Below, piece by piece: positions 35,195 to 48,528 of a stretch of 64,000 nucleotides of DNA; position 1 is the stretch's first letter; each line of letters starts with the position of its first letter. Made by a program: the position numbers and the translations under genes. The stretch is from Toxonevra muliebris (lineage: Eukaryota; Arthropoda; Insecta; Diptera; Pallopteridae): NCBI GenBank assembly GCA_963691655.1, contig OY829326.1:70673235-70737234 (forward strand). The letters run 5' to 3'. Below the pieces are notes generated by a model that was not told where the DNA came from, searched no databases, and was given only the letters and a program-made list of their open reading frames with translations.

Positions 35195-35765
35195 CGTTTT
35201 GAGTGTTATCAATTTTAGGACGTGATTCTCTGGTTATTTAAGTGTATTTTGAACATCCTCTGAGATATCACCAAAAAATATTTCACTCCAACTGACCTAC
35301 ACCCCCTATATCCGTGTGGGGGTATAATCTGAATCTATGGGCAAGAGCTTCACGAACGCAACTGGAGCTGCTGGACTATATTCAATACCTAGCGAAAAAG
35401 CAAAGGAGGCACCCTACTGACTGCTAGCTCTATTTTGAGTCCTTGGAACATCGTAGAAATGTGGCTTGCAAGACTCTATTCTACCAATATTTCTCCGTAA
35501 ATTGATGCCATCAGGATGTATATATGTTGCCCAAAATTACGCCAACTGCAAGCGGAAGTCACATTCCACGTGGACAAGATGTTCCAATGCACCACGCATT
35601 ACAGGGATGATCTGTCGTACTGCGCGTATATGGTATAAGCTCCCTACAAATATTTTCCCCTATTGTCATGACCTTTGCATAATCAAAAAATAAAATGAAA
35701 CTACTTCTGTCTCTTTTATCCTCCCACTTATCTATTTAACTTCCACAATCTACATAATGCTCTGC
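35195..35765 (+). pseudogene. LINE 3' end (Jockey/CR1-type tail) with possible transposon tip upstream
   Basis: From about 35350 plus-strand frames read LELLDYIQYLAKK, then SLEHRRNVACKTLFYQYFS. After a shift they read NYANCKRKSHSTWTRC, TARIWYKLPTNIFPYCHDLC and, shifted again, NETTSVSFILPL. 'LEHRRxVAxLTLFYxY...RTARxWNxLPxxVFPxxYxLxxFK' is the C-terminal tail shared by many insect non-LTR polymerases. The segment at 35195-35240 (AAGGTGATCCGTTTTGAG) resembles a mariner-like terminus, but no partner was found. The fragment is 5' truncated and frameshifted. Confidence 0.65.
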
Positions 35766-38700
35766 GTTCAAATATGGGCTCTGCCTTTTGTGTTAATGGT
35801 CCAAAAATTAAGCATGTAATTTTAAAAGTTGAAAGTGCCATTTTTGGTGGCTGCGTTTTTATTTTTGATTGGTCTTGTGGCACGATGCATTAAAAACTGC
35901 AAATATTTTATAAGCACTAAGTTTATTTGACAAAACATTTTTCAAAGTCTGCAACTTTATGATAAATCTTTATGTCTATAACAAAATATTTATTTTTATT
36001 AAATGGTATTGAAAAACACGTTTTTTATTTAATATTTGTAAATGATATTTTTCCGGGATTCTTGTTTTTTAAAATGGAAGAAAATGGGTGTTTTCCAGGT
36101 GATAATGGGATATTTGAAGCAAGGACTCTAGCACTACTGCTGCCTACAGCTATGACCTGACAGTTTTGACTCTAAATAATGTGATGCAAGTTACAGAATA
36201 TTAATATTTTACGAAAACTGAACAGGCAGAAGAGAAGTTCTATAATTTGTAAGTTGTACTCTCGTTTTTTTCACTGCGGTATTGAAACCTGACACTGACA
36301 GAAGAGACAGAAGATGTTGTTCGGATGGAAAAAAATCTTGCAGGCAGAATGCTGTAATCATGAGTTTAAAGAAATATTTTATGAAATTTTACCATATCGA
36401 AACTATTCATAAATTTTTCCCTTTTTCAGCATACCTTATTATAGAATCATATGTACATATCGCTCGTTTGCTACAAGACAGTCATAGTTTAAAATAAAAA
36501 CAATTCAAGTTAAGTACCTTAATGATATCTTAAAAACTCTTCTTGTGAGAAAATGATTTGCCATTATTTCGTTCTACAATGTGATAGTTCATTGACAACT
36601 TTAAATGTGGTTGTCTCCAAAAAAAAAGCAAAATTTTGAGTTAAGTATGCAGAAATAATTATAATTTAATTCTTTATCTTGTGTAAAAAAATCAGAACGG
36701 TATCGTACGAACTCTCCTCGTGAGAAAAGTTATTGTCGTTTTTGCATTTTACGGAGTTATATTTCATTGAAATCTTTAAATGCGATTTTCCCTAAAATTT
36801 GTTTTTTTATTGACTTATGACGGTCTTGTAGCAAACGCGCGATGTGTATTTGTTGCTATACGAATTTTAACAAAAGCAAAATGAAAAAAGCAAGAGGTAA
36901 AACTACGCAGGCATACATACGACAGCATAACGTTGAGTTTATGTATGTCCGTAATTCACATACAATACAAGCAAAGTGCTCGTTGCTTTAAAGCTCTCAG
37001 CGAATGCATCAAATATACATACGCACATTTTCTATACAAACAAATATTCTTTGATATTTTAAACTATTTTTTTTTCTCGTAATTTTGTCTAAAAAACTTT
37101 TATTTCCGGTCTAGAAAATCACCGCAAAAAAAATTTGTGCACGAAAACTTTTTGCGCGAAAATTAAAACTGCACAAGTTTTTCGAAAATATTGTTGCATG
37201 CTGCTGAAAGGTGTAAATTGTGTTTTAAATACAAAACGTAGATATAAAAAAGCACAAAAACAGACACAAGGAAGATGAAAATGCTAAATTTTAAATTAGA
37301 TTCTAGTTTGAAACAAAGTAAATAACAACAATTGAGCTCAGTTAACCAACTTAAGAAGTGTTTAGCATTTTGGTTATTTGAAAAATTATAAAACTAATTA
37401 AGCTAAAAGTATTGCTTAACTACTTTATAAGTCTTGCTACTTTAATATATTAAGCACATATTCAGAATTCTAAATGGCAAAACATTGTTTTGTGAAGCCA
37501 TAACTTTAATATATGTTTTTTAAATACATCATACATACTCGTACATACACAGAAGTGACATCAGGGCAATATCATAATAGAGTGACGACCACAACCCTCT
37601 TTATTACCTGTAATCCAAATGTCAGGTTTGACAAAAAGTAGATAATAAGGTCGTAGGGTAGCTAATTACCCACTCATACGGTAATTAACTCATTTCCGGT
37701 CAGTGGTCGAAAAATCAATCAGTGACTTTCGGATATTCTATAAGTTAGCGGGAAATAGATTTAACTTAGCAGCCCAGCAAATATGTTATTTCTCAATTTT
37801 GTAAAGTTCAATTATTTTTGGTTTGGGTCAGTTCGTGTTTTTAAGTGATTTTTCTTTAGTCACGCGAAGCAATTTTACAAAAGAAAATTCTAACGCTGGG
37901 AAAGAATATTACAAAAACTACAAATTTCAATATTTCTAGAATCATATTGCAACTACAGTAAAAATAATAAACGCGTTCCATGGTTTATTTAAGCACTGGT
38001 ATCCAGCCGGTGCACAGAGGTCATTTATAGTAATTTAGGTAGTAGTAAAAAAGGCTTATAAATTATCTGTTTTTTTACTATGACTGAGCCCACTACATAA
38101 GATAGGAAATGTTTTAATTATCGTCAGCAGAATAATCATCATTTTCATATTCATTGTCATCATCATCGTTCATTCGATAGTAAATGAAGCTCTTGCTGCA
38201 AATTAACTACTTGTTCTATAAATGGTTCGAAGGAACCCTCATGCATTTAAATAATTGTGATATGTAAGGGTCCAAAGATTTTAGCAGACTGAAAACAGAA
38301 TTTTTTTTGTTCCAGCAAACTGTCGTCGTTCTTGTAAAAAATGTTTCGTTAGGTATTGACACTTCTTGGCACACACATTCCAGATGAGTAAAGAGATAAT
38401 AAATTGAGTTAACATGTGTGTTTGCTTAAAACAAACACACACAAACATTGTAATTAATATTTTAATATTTATTAACAACAATAGTTGTCCAAGCATTAAA
38501 TACCGTTTTCTAAGATACCCAATCCAAAAGTTCAACTTCCTTTCTTGGCTTTCTATTGAATTCGATTAAGGTCTCTCCACAAGTGAAGAATCCGGTGACG
38601 AGAGACCCAGGATAAGGAAAATCTATTTATCTTCGTAGTCACAATAACAAAGCTGTATGACGTTTTAAGGTCTTAGTTTCGAAAAAAAAAAATAAAACTC

Positions 38701-40224
38701 AAACATTAAGTTTTATTCCCGAGTAGGAAAATGAAACTCAACAAATAATTTTTATTCCTGAGCCAAAAAATTAAACTCAAGAAATAATTGTATTCTTAAG
38801 AAAAAATTTCATTAACGCTTACCCAGCAGTTTAATAGCGGTTGGAAATGGGTTAACAGACCCATGATTCGTCCAATAGACAAAATTAAAAAAATTCATAA
38901 TGTCAAAACCAAACAAATTTGGTGTCATTTTAAAGGTAACTCCAACTAAGAAAACCACAAAAAATCTTGCCGAAAAAATAATTAGTGTGGGTGCAAGAGC
39001 AGCTCAAAGTCGACAAATTTTTCACAAAAATGTGGGAGCGTTCGATTTTAGTTTTTTGGTCCGTTGAGTAAAATATATCTCAAAAATTAGTTTTTAATGA
39101 CATCCTACCAAAAGTTCCAGTTTTTTATTCTCAATTTATCAAGGAAATTTTCGGTGTTAATTTTTAATCAAGAAAAAAAACGACAAATTCTGCATTGTTT
39201 CAAAAGTTAAGAATATTTGAAAATACGAAAACTAAAAATTGGCGAATTTTGGCTGAGAAAATCTAGAAATTATGTAAAAATATGTTTCTGGATTTTTTCT
39301 CAATTTTAGAAGGCACATTTCTGTATCGGAATAGGCAAAAACATCCTACGCTTTTGGGAAATAATTCAATTTAAAAATAAGTCTGAACATGACTTTTTAA
39401 ACAAAAATTGGAATAAAACTTTTTTTTTAACCCTAAAAGTATGCAATCATTATGAAAAATGGCTAAAAGTGTAAATATTCGGAATTTGCATTTATTGATA
39501 TCGCTTTTATTCCAACATTTAAAGAGTCCAATAAAAATTGTTTAACTTTAAGCTTAGTTTGTGGCGAATGTTTGTGAGTTTAGTGACCTAAAATATCACA
39601 TGAAATTTCATCAAAATCTCCTTCTAATTTTGACCTGTCGTTGTATGGGATCAAATCACTGTGCGGAGAGACTAACAAAAGTTCACTTAATTTTATATCT
39701 TTAGCTTTCATCATTTATATTCTTTTCATAATTTTAAAGCATTTCTTTAGTAGCTACATCTAGTTTTCAAAACTTTCCTCAAAATTCTTCTTTTAAATAG
39801 AGAATTTGTATCTTTTCTCGTTAAAAATGTTGCATTTTTTCTGCGCCATGCGAGTGCGGTCAAATTTCGTGTTTTTTTCTGAAAAAAAAGGCAGCCTTTC
39901 CAGATGATATTGTGTTTTTTCTAATTAATGTTGTCTTCTGAGTGGCAACCCAAATATATGATGGGATGCGAATGTTGCTTTGCAAATTAGCTGATTCTAA
40001 TAGATCATCATTTTGGCAGTGTTGAGGACAACATTAAAAAATGTTTGCCATCGCACGAGGCAAAAAAAAAAAAAATGCAAAATTTTGTCAAGAAAAGAAA
40101 ACGCTATTATAGTCGTACTTCATCGCCTGTTACTATTTTTTTAAAGGGGCTAGACCGTGCTTTTACAAATTATGTAAGGAAATATGGAATAAAGCAAATA
40201 CGTGCTTTTTATCGGTTGTGGCTT
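35766..40224. other. Long non-coding stretch
   Basis: AT-rich DNA. Nothing recognisable as a gene, tRNA or transposase. (CATT)/(ATC) microsatellite sequence lies near 38130-38170. Confidence 0.45.
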
Positions 40225-40402
40225 AACCTTAGAAAGGCAATAGGGATGACCAGTCACCCTACTATTTGATAAAAGCACCGCAAAGAAATTTAAAATTATA
40301 GTAATGAATAAATTTATCTTTTTTTTTTTTTGTTTTTTATTGGAGTAAATCACTTAGATTTTATAATAAATAAGCAGAAAAAAGTGATGTTTTTTTAAAG
40401 AT
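40225..40402. mobile_element. TTAA-flanked MITE, CTTAGAAA-type ends, copy 2 (diverged right end)
   Basis: The left end TTAACCTTAGAAAGGCAATA is followed by GGGATGACCAGTCACCC and AAAAGCACCGCA...TTTATTGGAGTAAAT..ACTT..GATTTTATAATAAATAAG, which tracks copy 1 at 3542-3755 along most of its length. The right end is degraded to a T-rich tract before TTAA. Confidence 0.55.
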
Positions 40403-42124
40403 TCATGGAACCTATCAAGTAGATTTTTACCTGAAAACAATTACAAGAGATGGTGCATTCATTCCAAATGCAGTCTGGCGTATGTGGGAAATTTACACTG
40501 GCTTAAGTTGACGTCGAATGGCGTAAAGGATGACAAACCGAAACTGTCAAGCTGTATTTTCGGTAAATTTTTTGCCAATCTTACGCTAGTAATTTTAATT
40601 TTCTTGTCTCTTATTTTCCTCAAATTACAAATGAAATATCATCTCATTATTATGAATCGTTTGTCAATTTTCTAAGCTCTAAATTTCCTAGAAGAGTCAC
40701 AAGAAACAAACAAATTCAATACAGATAATTGTTTATATAAATATTTATGATAAACGATATAAATATTTTATATCCCCCCATTATACAAAAATAGTATTCG
40801 CCATAATACTAAATGAGCACATATTTTAACTAGAAATATAACAAATATATATTTATGTAAGCTCTAATGTATGTTCAATTTAATTTTTCAAAACAATAAA
40901 GTGTTTATTACAATTTCAAATAAATTTTGTAGTAGGATATTAAATTAATTTCATACATGTAACTATGTGAGAATTTTTCATTTCGTTGAAAAATTCTTGT
41001 ATAATTGCCAAACAATTTTTGTCGCTACAATCACATTTTGAACATTTGTTCATATGAAAGGAAATTCTCTACACAAAATTTTGGCCAAAAGATTTAAATG
41101 TGTATTTCCTATTCAATAAACTGTCAACAAGAATTATAAAAATCCAAAAAAAAAGGGGGAAAAATATCAACTACAATGATACAAAAAAAAGTAAGCGGAA
41201 ATAATGCTTCACTACTGTACATACTTGGCTGCCAATTGTCAGTGAACTGTAATTGTCACTGCAACAGCAGCGAGCAGCTGCTGTTGCCAATAATTCACAA
41301 TATAAAATACAAACACACTTACGAATATATTTGTATGTTGGTGTATGTATAAATGCGAATTTAACAAAAATTCTCACTTATTTCGCCGCCATCGCATGCT
41401 CCTTTTTTTTTCTCCCCTTCCGTCCTGTGCTATATTCACATGAGTATAACAACAAAGTTTTGGTTGTTAAAGTGAAAAAAGCAAAAGGGTCAAGCGAGAA
41501 AATCGTTTGTCAAGTGGATTTATGTTTTTGGCAATCACAGTATTAGCTGATTTTGTTTGTTTGCTGCTGTACTATGTACATACATTATAGTTATTGAGAG
41601 ATTTTGAACATGAGATATTGTTTGTTCACATGCTTGCAGTTTTAAAAGTTTTAGAATAAAAGGTGTTTGCTTGGGTTAGTAAGTAGAACGTTTATTTCGA
41701 TGTTACTCATACGTCTAGGTACCCTAGGCTGTAATTTTGTAGTAGCAATTTTATTCTTTATTTTCAAACCAGTTTCGTTAATTGAACATTTTATTTATTA
41801 TTATTTTTTTTTTTAGTTTCTTATTTTGAGATTTATATTTATCTATTATTTTTTTTTGTAGCTATAAAGAACGTTCCTTTTTGGAAAAAAGACAAAATAA
41901 TTTTTGATTTTGAAAAAAAATGGTAAAATTTTGGATTTTTTTGAATTGTTTTTCTTTTTTCAAAAGACTGAATAAAAATCTGTCGAAAACGCGATGAAAA
42001 AAATTTTCTATATGCAATAGGTGATTAGTTGCATTGATTCGAAACAGTGGCTGTTTAACCAAAATGCCAAAATATCCAATCCAACTCAGCGAGGTTTGAA
42101 TCGATCTTGTTTAAATTTAGTATG
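40403..42124. other. Non-coding stretch
   Basis: AT-rich. A small hairpin GAATTTTTCATTTCGTTGAAAAATTC lies at about 40972-40997. No gene supported. Confidence 0.45.
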
Positions 42125-42777
42125 GTAGCTACTAGAGAGCTGCATGAGTACGTAAAAATGTAATCAATTAATAATCGCCGTGTACGATGCGAAACGATGA
42201 GAATATGTAACTGTAAATTAAGCATCGTAGGCATCGTGAGCACCGTTGCATCGCATCGTATTATTCACAAGTAATCATTTATTGCGTTCTCTTCTTTGTA
42301 AATTCAACTTTGCATACAGATGATCACGTGCTCTATATTGTGTAGGAAAAGATCGTCAAATTGAAACCAATTGTAATTTGCTTTTACAGCAAAAATAATA
42401 CAATTATTATTATTTTAAGTTATATATAAACAGGCTTAATGAACAAATGTGGCCATCACAACAACAATGTATATAGAGACGGGCAAATCAGACGGCCGTT
42501 TCGGAATCCGCCACAATTCCTCATCAGTGATCTTAGTCAAAGTTCTTAATCTTTCAATATCTTATATAAGCTACTAATATTTGAAATCATAACCCAGAAT
42601 TACAGATTTGATTCCAAATATCTTCACTGAATAGAGATATTGAAAGATGATGCGAGTAGATGATGCGATTGAGTAGATGATGCGAGTACATAAGCGTATC
42701 ATCGTATTCGTCAAATGCGTATTTATACCTGTACTCGTACGATGCCATACTCACTTGTGCAGCCCTCTAGTAGCTAG
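42125..42777. mobile_element. hAT-type non-autonomous element with 8-bp target duplication
   Basis: The element 42133-42769 (637 bp) begins TAGAGAGCTGCATGAGTACG and ends with the inverted partner (TAGAGGGCTGCACAAGTGAG on the minus strand). It is flanked by GTAGCTAC (42125-42132) and GTAGCTAG (42770-42777), a 7-of-8 match. TAGAG/CTCTA tips and 8-bp duplications are diagnostic of hAT transposons. Subterminal zones are rich in GATGCG/CGATGC motifs, possible transposase-binding repeats. No coding sequence. The middle (about 42440-42640) is a separate dispersed repeat. Confidence 0.8.
42440..42645. repeat. Dispersed repeat, copy 1 (TTTCGGAATCCGCC core)
   Basis: GTATATAGAGACGGGCAAAT..GAC, TTTCGGAATCCGCC.CAATTC, ATCAGTGAT, then ATTTGAAATC..AACC.AGAATTACAG, and GAACAGAGAT-like sequence are shared in the same order and orientation with 50545-50755. 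Non-coding; family unknown. Confidence 0.65.
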
Positions 42778-45700
42778 TAGCTGATCTATTTTATAATACG
42801 GTTCCCTTCCCATATTCATTTATTCTGTTTTTATTTTCTGTCTCTTTTTTCATTATTATTACTATTTATTTTTATTATTATTTTATTCCTTTCCTTTAAA
42901 TAAGTCTAAATTCGCAAAAATCCAATAAAGCTTTCCATTTTGAAATAATTTTTAAACGTTTTTACATTATGCCAGAACGAAAATTTCAAATAAAAAAAAA
43001 TATTTCGTCAACTTTTCTTACACAGATAAACCGTTAACGCAGGACTGTTCTATTTCCTTTTGTAAGCGAAGTTAAAATCCTTGTCAAACGAAATGTTGCA
43101 CAGCGTTCTTCTTCTTTTACAGCACAACAGACCAGAGAGAGTCGATTCATTTTGTGTGAGTTATATTTGTACATGAATAGACTACGGCGACCAAAGTGTA
43201 ACGTTTATGAAACGAATGTTTAACTAACCTAAGCTTAGCTATAAAGTTCTTTAAATTTATTACTTAATTTCACGCATTGCTCTCTTAAATATTAGGTTTA
43301 ATCTTCATATATTCAAGGTCACTCAAACGCCTCGTAGGATATTGCACACTTTTCTTTATGAAAACTTTAAACTAAAATTCTTAACGAAAAACAAATTCCA
43401 TCTGGGATTCATTGCCTTCAATACTTCATTAAATTTTATCTATGCACAACATTTCGAGTGGGTCAGGTAGAGAATAATAGAAAAAATTCATATCGTTATG
43501 AATGAACAAAGTTTCACGCGCTATCTTTCTCTCTCCTTGTCTCTCTCTCTCTCTCTCTCTGTAGATAAAATTGCATAAATTTACAAATATTTGATATTCT
43601 GACACACAATTGCTGCACGAGCAAGGCACGACCCAGCCACGCCTTGCTTTAATGGGATCAAGAAAAGTCACTCCAAAGGTTTGTTTTTCTTTTCTTTTCA
43701 TTTTTTTTTATTTCGGTTTACATTTTGAGTACGTGGTTGTTGTTATTGCATTTTGTGTGCATAAATAACTAGAGTATATTTGTGTGTGCTTGTATGAAGT
43801 GCTGCTACGGAACTTTTGAAAAACTTAGTTTTTACTTTCTTTTATTTTCTCTGCTGCTTTCGGTGTGTTCGTCTCTTTCCACTTCTGCTGCTTTATCATC
43901 ATCGTTTTAATAAAAGCGGAAATAAAAAGTTATTGGAAATATGATTTGAAATTCAATTGAAAATGGTGCAATTGGGAATACACGTACCCACATACTCAAA
44001 TACAGACACACATATATACATACATACATACATATATATACACATACACACTCGTATAAGTTGCGTCTCGTTTGTAAACGTATAAATAGGAAAATTCATA
44101 TACATATGTGCTGCTTTTCTGAAATTCTCCTCATGTTAGCTTTCTGAAGCGAGTAAAGTTGATTGTGTGCAGGAAATGAGGTAATATAGTTTTGTTTTCC
44201 AATTTTGTTGTATAAAAAAGTTGAATTAACTTTCTCTTTCATTCGGTTTATTTATTTTTTTATTAAAATCGTGTCGAAAACATAAAAATGATTTAAGTTT
44301 TCTATTTTATATACCACAAATACAAATAAATTTAAGCATACATTTATGAATTTAATAAGCTTTTTATTATATTACTATCACCACAAAACATGAGCATGTA
44401 TTATAGTTTAATTGATTAAATACACATACCACTTAGATACCTACAATTAATTAAAATTGTTAATTATACCAAAGATTAAAAGAGGCGATCGATCGCATGT
44501 TAACGTGCATTCCGTTTTGTTGTTGTATTTTTTGCTGGCGTATTTGATGTAATTATTTTAATATAATTAATTACACTACACAATTAATCTCATTGAAATT
44601 GCATGAATTACATATAATTTTGCGTGTTTAATGTGGCATCACATTTTGTTCTAACTATGTAGATACATGAAAAATCAGCAAAAAGAATCAATACATATCC
44701 CTGTGCCATTTTTGAGCCTTTAGCTTCTTTCTTTTTTTTAATTTGGTAAATTATATTGCCATTGTTGGGAAAATATTTTGCAAAAGTCAACAGTTTTATT
44801 GCAACGCCTCATTAACTTGTGATATTTTAATTGCAAGTATAAATTACTTTATATTTACATCTTCTACACCTTTCCTTTTTTTCTTCTTTTTGGAGAATAT
44901 TGTATTACTTTAAGTCTCATTGTTTTTTAATATTATTATTATTATTTGCTCATAAATATTTGCATTTGACTTTTGATAATTTTTAAATTGTGTATACTTT
45001 TTTTTTATTATCAACGTATAAAGAAAAAGGCAATAAAAAATACATTAAAATAAAATATGTTTTCATGCAAGTTTTTTTTTTATTTAATTTATTTGAATAG
45101 CGAAAATTCGCATATCAAGCTAAATTTAATTTTTAGCTCATCTAGCTGCCTGGTTTTCTATACCGATCAGGGTTACTAACTAAAGGGAGGGTATTCTCCA
45201 GGAGTCTTCTGGAACTTTAAAAATTCTCAGGTCTCCGGGTTTGGAAGATTTTTCTCTGAATTCGTGAGTGTTTTGGTTTTTTATTTTCGGCTTTTACAAA
45301 TTAATTTTTTATATATTAGTTTTGCAGCATTACTTTTTTCTTTCACAAACTTGAATTGGACTTTTTCACATTCTGTTGTATGCTATTATTAAAAGTAAAC
45401 GTAAAGCTGAGTATAAACAGTACAGCATGTGCGCAGATAACGTGTGATAACACTACTCAACAAGATATTCCACAACGAGCGGCGATAACATTTTCTATAG
45501 TAAAATTTTCCATAGAATCCGAATATCCTAATGATTTTTTTCGATTGGCCCCAATTTTCCATGTAAATGGCAAAATGCACTGTTGAGAGCACATACTTCA
45601 CATAAATGCCGGTCAAAACTTAAATTTTCAGTCAATGAATTTAAAATTTTTGTATATATTAGATGAGTATATTTTCAGATATAAAACGTTCCAATAGTAA

Positions 45701-46070
45701 CAGTAATATTGCTGTTATAATCGAAAAAAGGTGAGAAAAATCATTTTCTTTTTGTTCTCTTCCAACAAATCTCAACTTTGATGCCCTATATCTCAAAATA
45801 ATTATAAGAGTGATAAAAAGTTAGCCTTTTTATCTTATAGAAAATTTTATAACAAAAATTTTAAGCATACACATGTTCATGGGTAGGTGAAAAGATGTTT
45901 ACACATCAAAAATTTTGGTTGGACAATCAAAAAATAAATAATTATCTTTTATTGCTTTTGGTATTTGTCACATTTGCTTTTGTTGCAGGAACGAAAACAC
46001 GAAGAGTAAACAAAAATTGCTTCATCTTTTTTTCATAGATGCCCTTATTTTTTTTTAAGATTGCAGATTA
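42778..46070. other. Non-coding stretch, microsatellites
   Basis: AT-rich DNA with (CT)n at 43539-43561 and a (TACA)n/(TA)n tract at about 44010-44045. Near 45894 is GATGTTTACACATCAAAAATTT, matching the subterminal motif of the element at 2977-4477. No gene supported. Confidence 0.45.
43539..43561. repeat. (CT)n microsatellite
   Basis: Eleven CT units after an imperfect CT-rich lead-in. Confidence 0.9.
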
Positions 46071-46120
46071 AGGTATATGAATTTGTACACATATACGCCA
46101 AATCAATTCTCAGGTGACGT
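46071..46120. repeat. Half copy of the 3449-3524 palindrome
   Basis: AGGTATATGAATTTGTACAC then ATATACGCCAAATCAATTCT and CAGGTGACG match the loop and right arm of the palindrome at 3449-3524, with the left arm missing. Confidence 0.7.
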
Positions 46121-46339
46121 ATTGTTAAAAATAGATAAATCCTATTATTTTTATTATGTTTGTGGATGTGCACCGTTTCCTAAAGAACTACTGGGCCTCC
46201 TTTAAAGGTTATAGTGTTATCATAGTATAGCATTCCTATGAGCCCTATAATACTTAAAGGGTTATAGTATTTCTGTAAGTCCTATAACCGTTATGAATTT
46301 AGTATGAAGCCTATTTCAACATGCCGTCTGGTATTTGAT

Positions 46340-47020
46340 AATCTCCTAATTAAATTTTCCGGATTTGCATAAGCATAATAAAATGTCCTAGAATGTGTTT
46401 TGAAGTTTCGGTATCTCCTCACAAAATCTACATAACTCATTATTGCATATTCTCAGTTTTGTCAGGAGATAGTTCAGCCAGCAGTGCCCTGTTAGAATTG
46501 CTATTATAATTCTCAGATTCATTTTAATAAATTCACACATTCCTTAAATCGTTTTAGGTTATCCTGGCAGATTATCCCACTATAATATTCGCAGTTGTTT
46601 TTCTTCTTTCTTTACCAACATGGTGAGAGACCTTTTTCCCATTGCACAAAACGGTCCGGGTCCTACAAATGGGGTTTCTGTCCCTTTTTTTGCTAGCTCA
46701 TCTGCCTTCTATTCGTACATAGCCTGGAACCCAAAGTATCCAGACCTTGTTCTGCAAGCCAAGCGTATTAACCCAGAAATGTCATATGGTACCTTGTCGC
46801 TGAGCCGTTCATGAGCCAGGTTCACACTCGTCCTTTTTGGGTTAAGTTTCTCAAGACACTCCCTAAGCAGTTTACCTAATAGGATTCGAGCGCCTTGAAA
46901 GGAGCTCAGCTGTCAGTTAGAATCGTAATGTTCTGATTCCGATAGTTCGATTTGAGGTTGAAGTAAAGACACCTGTCTATGGAGTATATTTCCGCCTGAA
47001 GGATACTGGTGCATTTACCC
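46340..47020 (-). pseudogene. LINE RNase H and C-terminal knuckle, split by a MITE
   Basis: From right to left on the minus strand: LQAEIYSIDRCLYFNLKSNY, then NQNITILTDS (RNase H central Asp), APFKALES; the TTAA MITE at 46768-46845; then NKVWILWVPGYVRIEG and, frameshifted, ADELAKKGTETPFVGPGPFC. It continues ILTGHCWLNYLLTKLRICNN and ELCRFCEE, the C-terminal zinc-knuckle region. All are standard parts of RNase H-bearing non-LTR retrotransposons in the right order. The His of PGH is replaced (PGY) and stops are present. Confidence 0.8.
46768..46845. mobile_element. TTAA-flanked 70-bp MITE, TTAACCCAG family, copy 2
   Basis: TTAA-CCCAGAAATGTC...CTTTTTGGG-TTAA. Core CATATGGTACCTTGTCGCTG and GTTC.TGAGCCAGGTTC is shared with copy 1 at 20707-20844. 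It interrupts the RNase H frame of a LINE remnant exactly at a TTAA, which shows it is an insertion. Confidence 0.8.
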
Positions 47021-48528
47021 ATGGGTTAGAAGTATTTTATCCACGGTTCTCCTGCAAAATTATTCGTTTTCTTCGGATTTAAATTTCCTTACTACGTTAT
47101 ATCTGGGGGAAAGCCGAGAGCCAGCTGGGAGTGGGGGAGGGGAGGGTCTTGCCTTGTTATTTATTTTACATACAATTATTTTTTGTCCACTACTTTTTTT
47201 AACCTGAAATGTTTGTACTCAAATAAATATAGGTTGTTTCCTTATAAAATGTGAAACGAAAATCTTAGTTTGCAAAAAATTGGTTTTCTTTTGTTCGTGG
47301 CCAGAGTAATGAATATGCGTTTTTTTTGTGAGAACTAATTAAACTTGGGATAATATCGCGTCACAAAGTCAAAACGAAGAATGTTTCAATTGTCCAACTA
47401 GTCAGAAACTATCAAAGATATGTTCTTCAATAGTTTGTGATATTATTTCGCTCTTATCTTCGTTCCCACCATGATGGCTCGATCAGCAAATGAAAGGTGT
47501 GTAGGGATGTAATTTAGATTTGTTTCAGGTATAAAACTAGTGCTACAAATGGCGAGTGATGAATGGCTAAACGAAATATGTGTGGACTCAAGAGTATAGT
47601 CGAGTGTGTTTGCACAATGCCAATGCAAAGAGTCGTTTTCATTAACACATTTGCATACACTACGATAAAAATCAAACAACAAACAACCAAAATTAAACAA
47701 AAAGCAATGAATATTTATAATTTCATTAAATAAAACGAATGAAATTCCACTTTATTTTATATTTGTCATATGAAATTAAATTTAACACTAAAGAAATTAA
47801 ATTTAATTGTATGACAATATGAAAATTGACAGAGAGAAAGAGAATGAGAGCGTGAGTTGAAAAGGAACAGTGAGAATGAGAGAGTGTAAATGACACGCGT
47901 TTCCGTTGTGAAGTATAAGCTTTGAATATTTTTTGTTATTGTATATATTTCCGGCACAAGTGTGAATTTTTAAACATATACATATGCAAAATTGTATGTG
48001 TTTGTGCGTTTGTAAAATTTAAAATAAATAAACACATCATTTATTATAATTATATGTTGTCAGCGTGCGAAGATTTGGACGAAATTTATGTGCTTATGTG
48101 TGGGTAAGTGAATGTGCGGAGATAATCAAGAAGTGAAAGTAAATGCAAACACAAAAAGCGAAACAATTCATTATGAATTTATATGAAACTCATAAAATTT
48201 TATGTCTACTTTGTTCTTTCTTTATTCTTATATTCACTTCTGTTTCTTTATTTTTTCGTTATCAAACCTGCTGCTTTTGAATTTCCCCAGTAAAAATTTT
48301 TGTGGATTAAGTTGGCATTAAATTCGGCGCTTATTAAAAGAAAGAACAATATGTATAGGTATAAAAATCATCGCTGAAGGTGATGGAAATTCACGCATAT
48401 GTCTGGTTGTCAGATAAACTGGCAAAATGCTAGTGTGTTTTCAGTACAGATATGCCCCATGAAATAGCAGAGCGTAACATAAGTGATAATCGCTTCAATG
48501 TTTTTTCTTATTTTAAAAAACATAATAT
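47021..48528. other. Non-coding stretch
   Basis: No gene recognised. A G-rich patch (GGGAGTGGGGGAGGGGAGGG, 47131-47150) stands out. AT-rich elsewhere. Confidence 0.45.
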
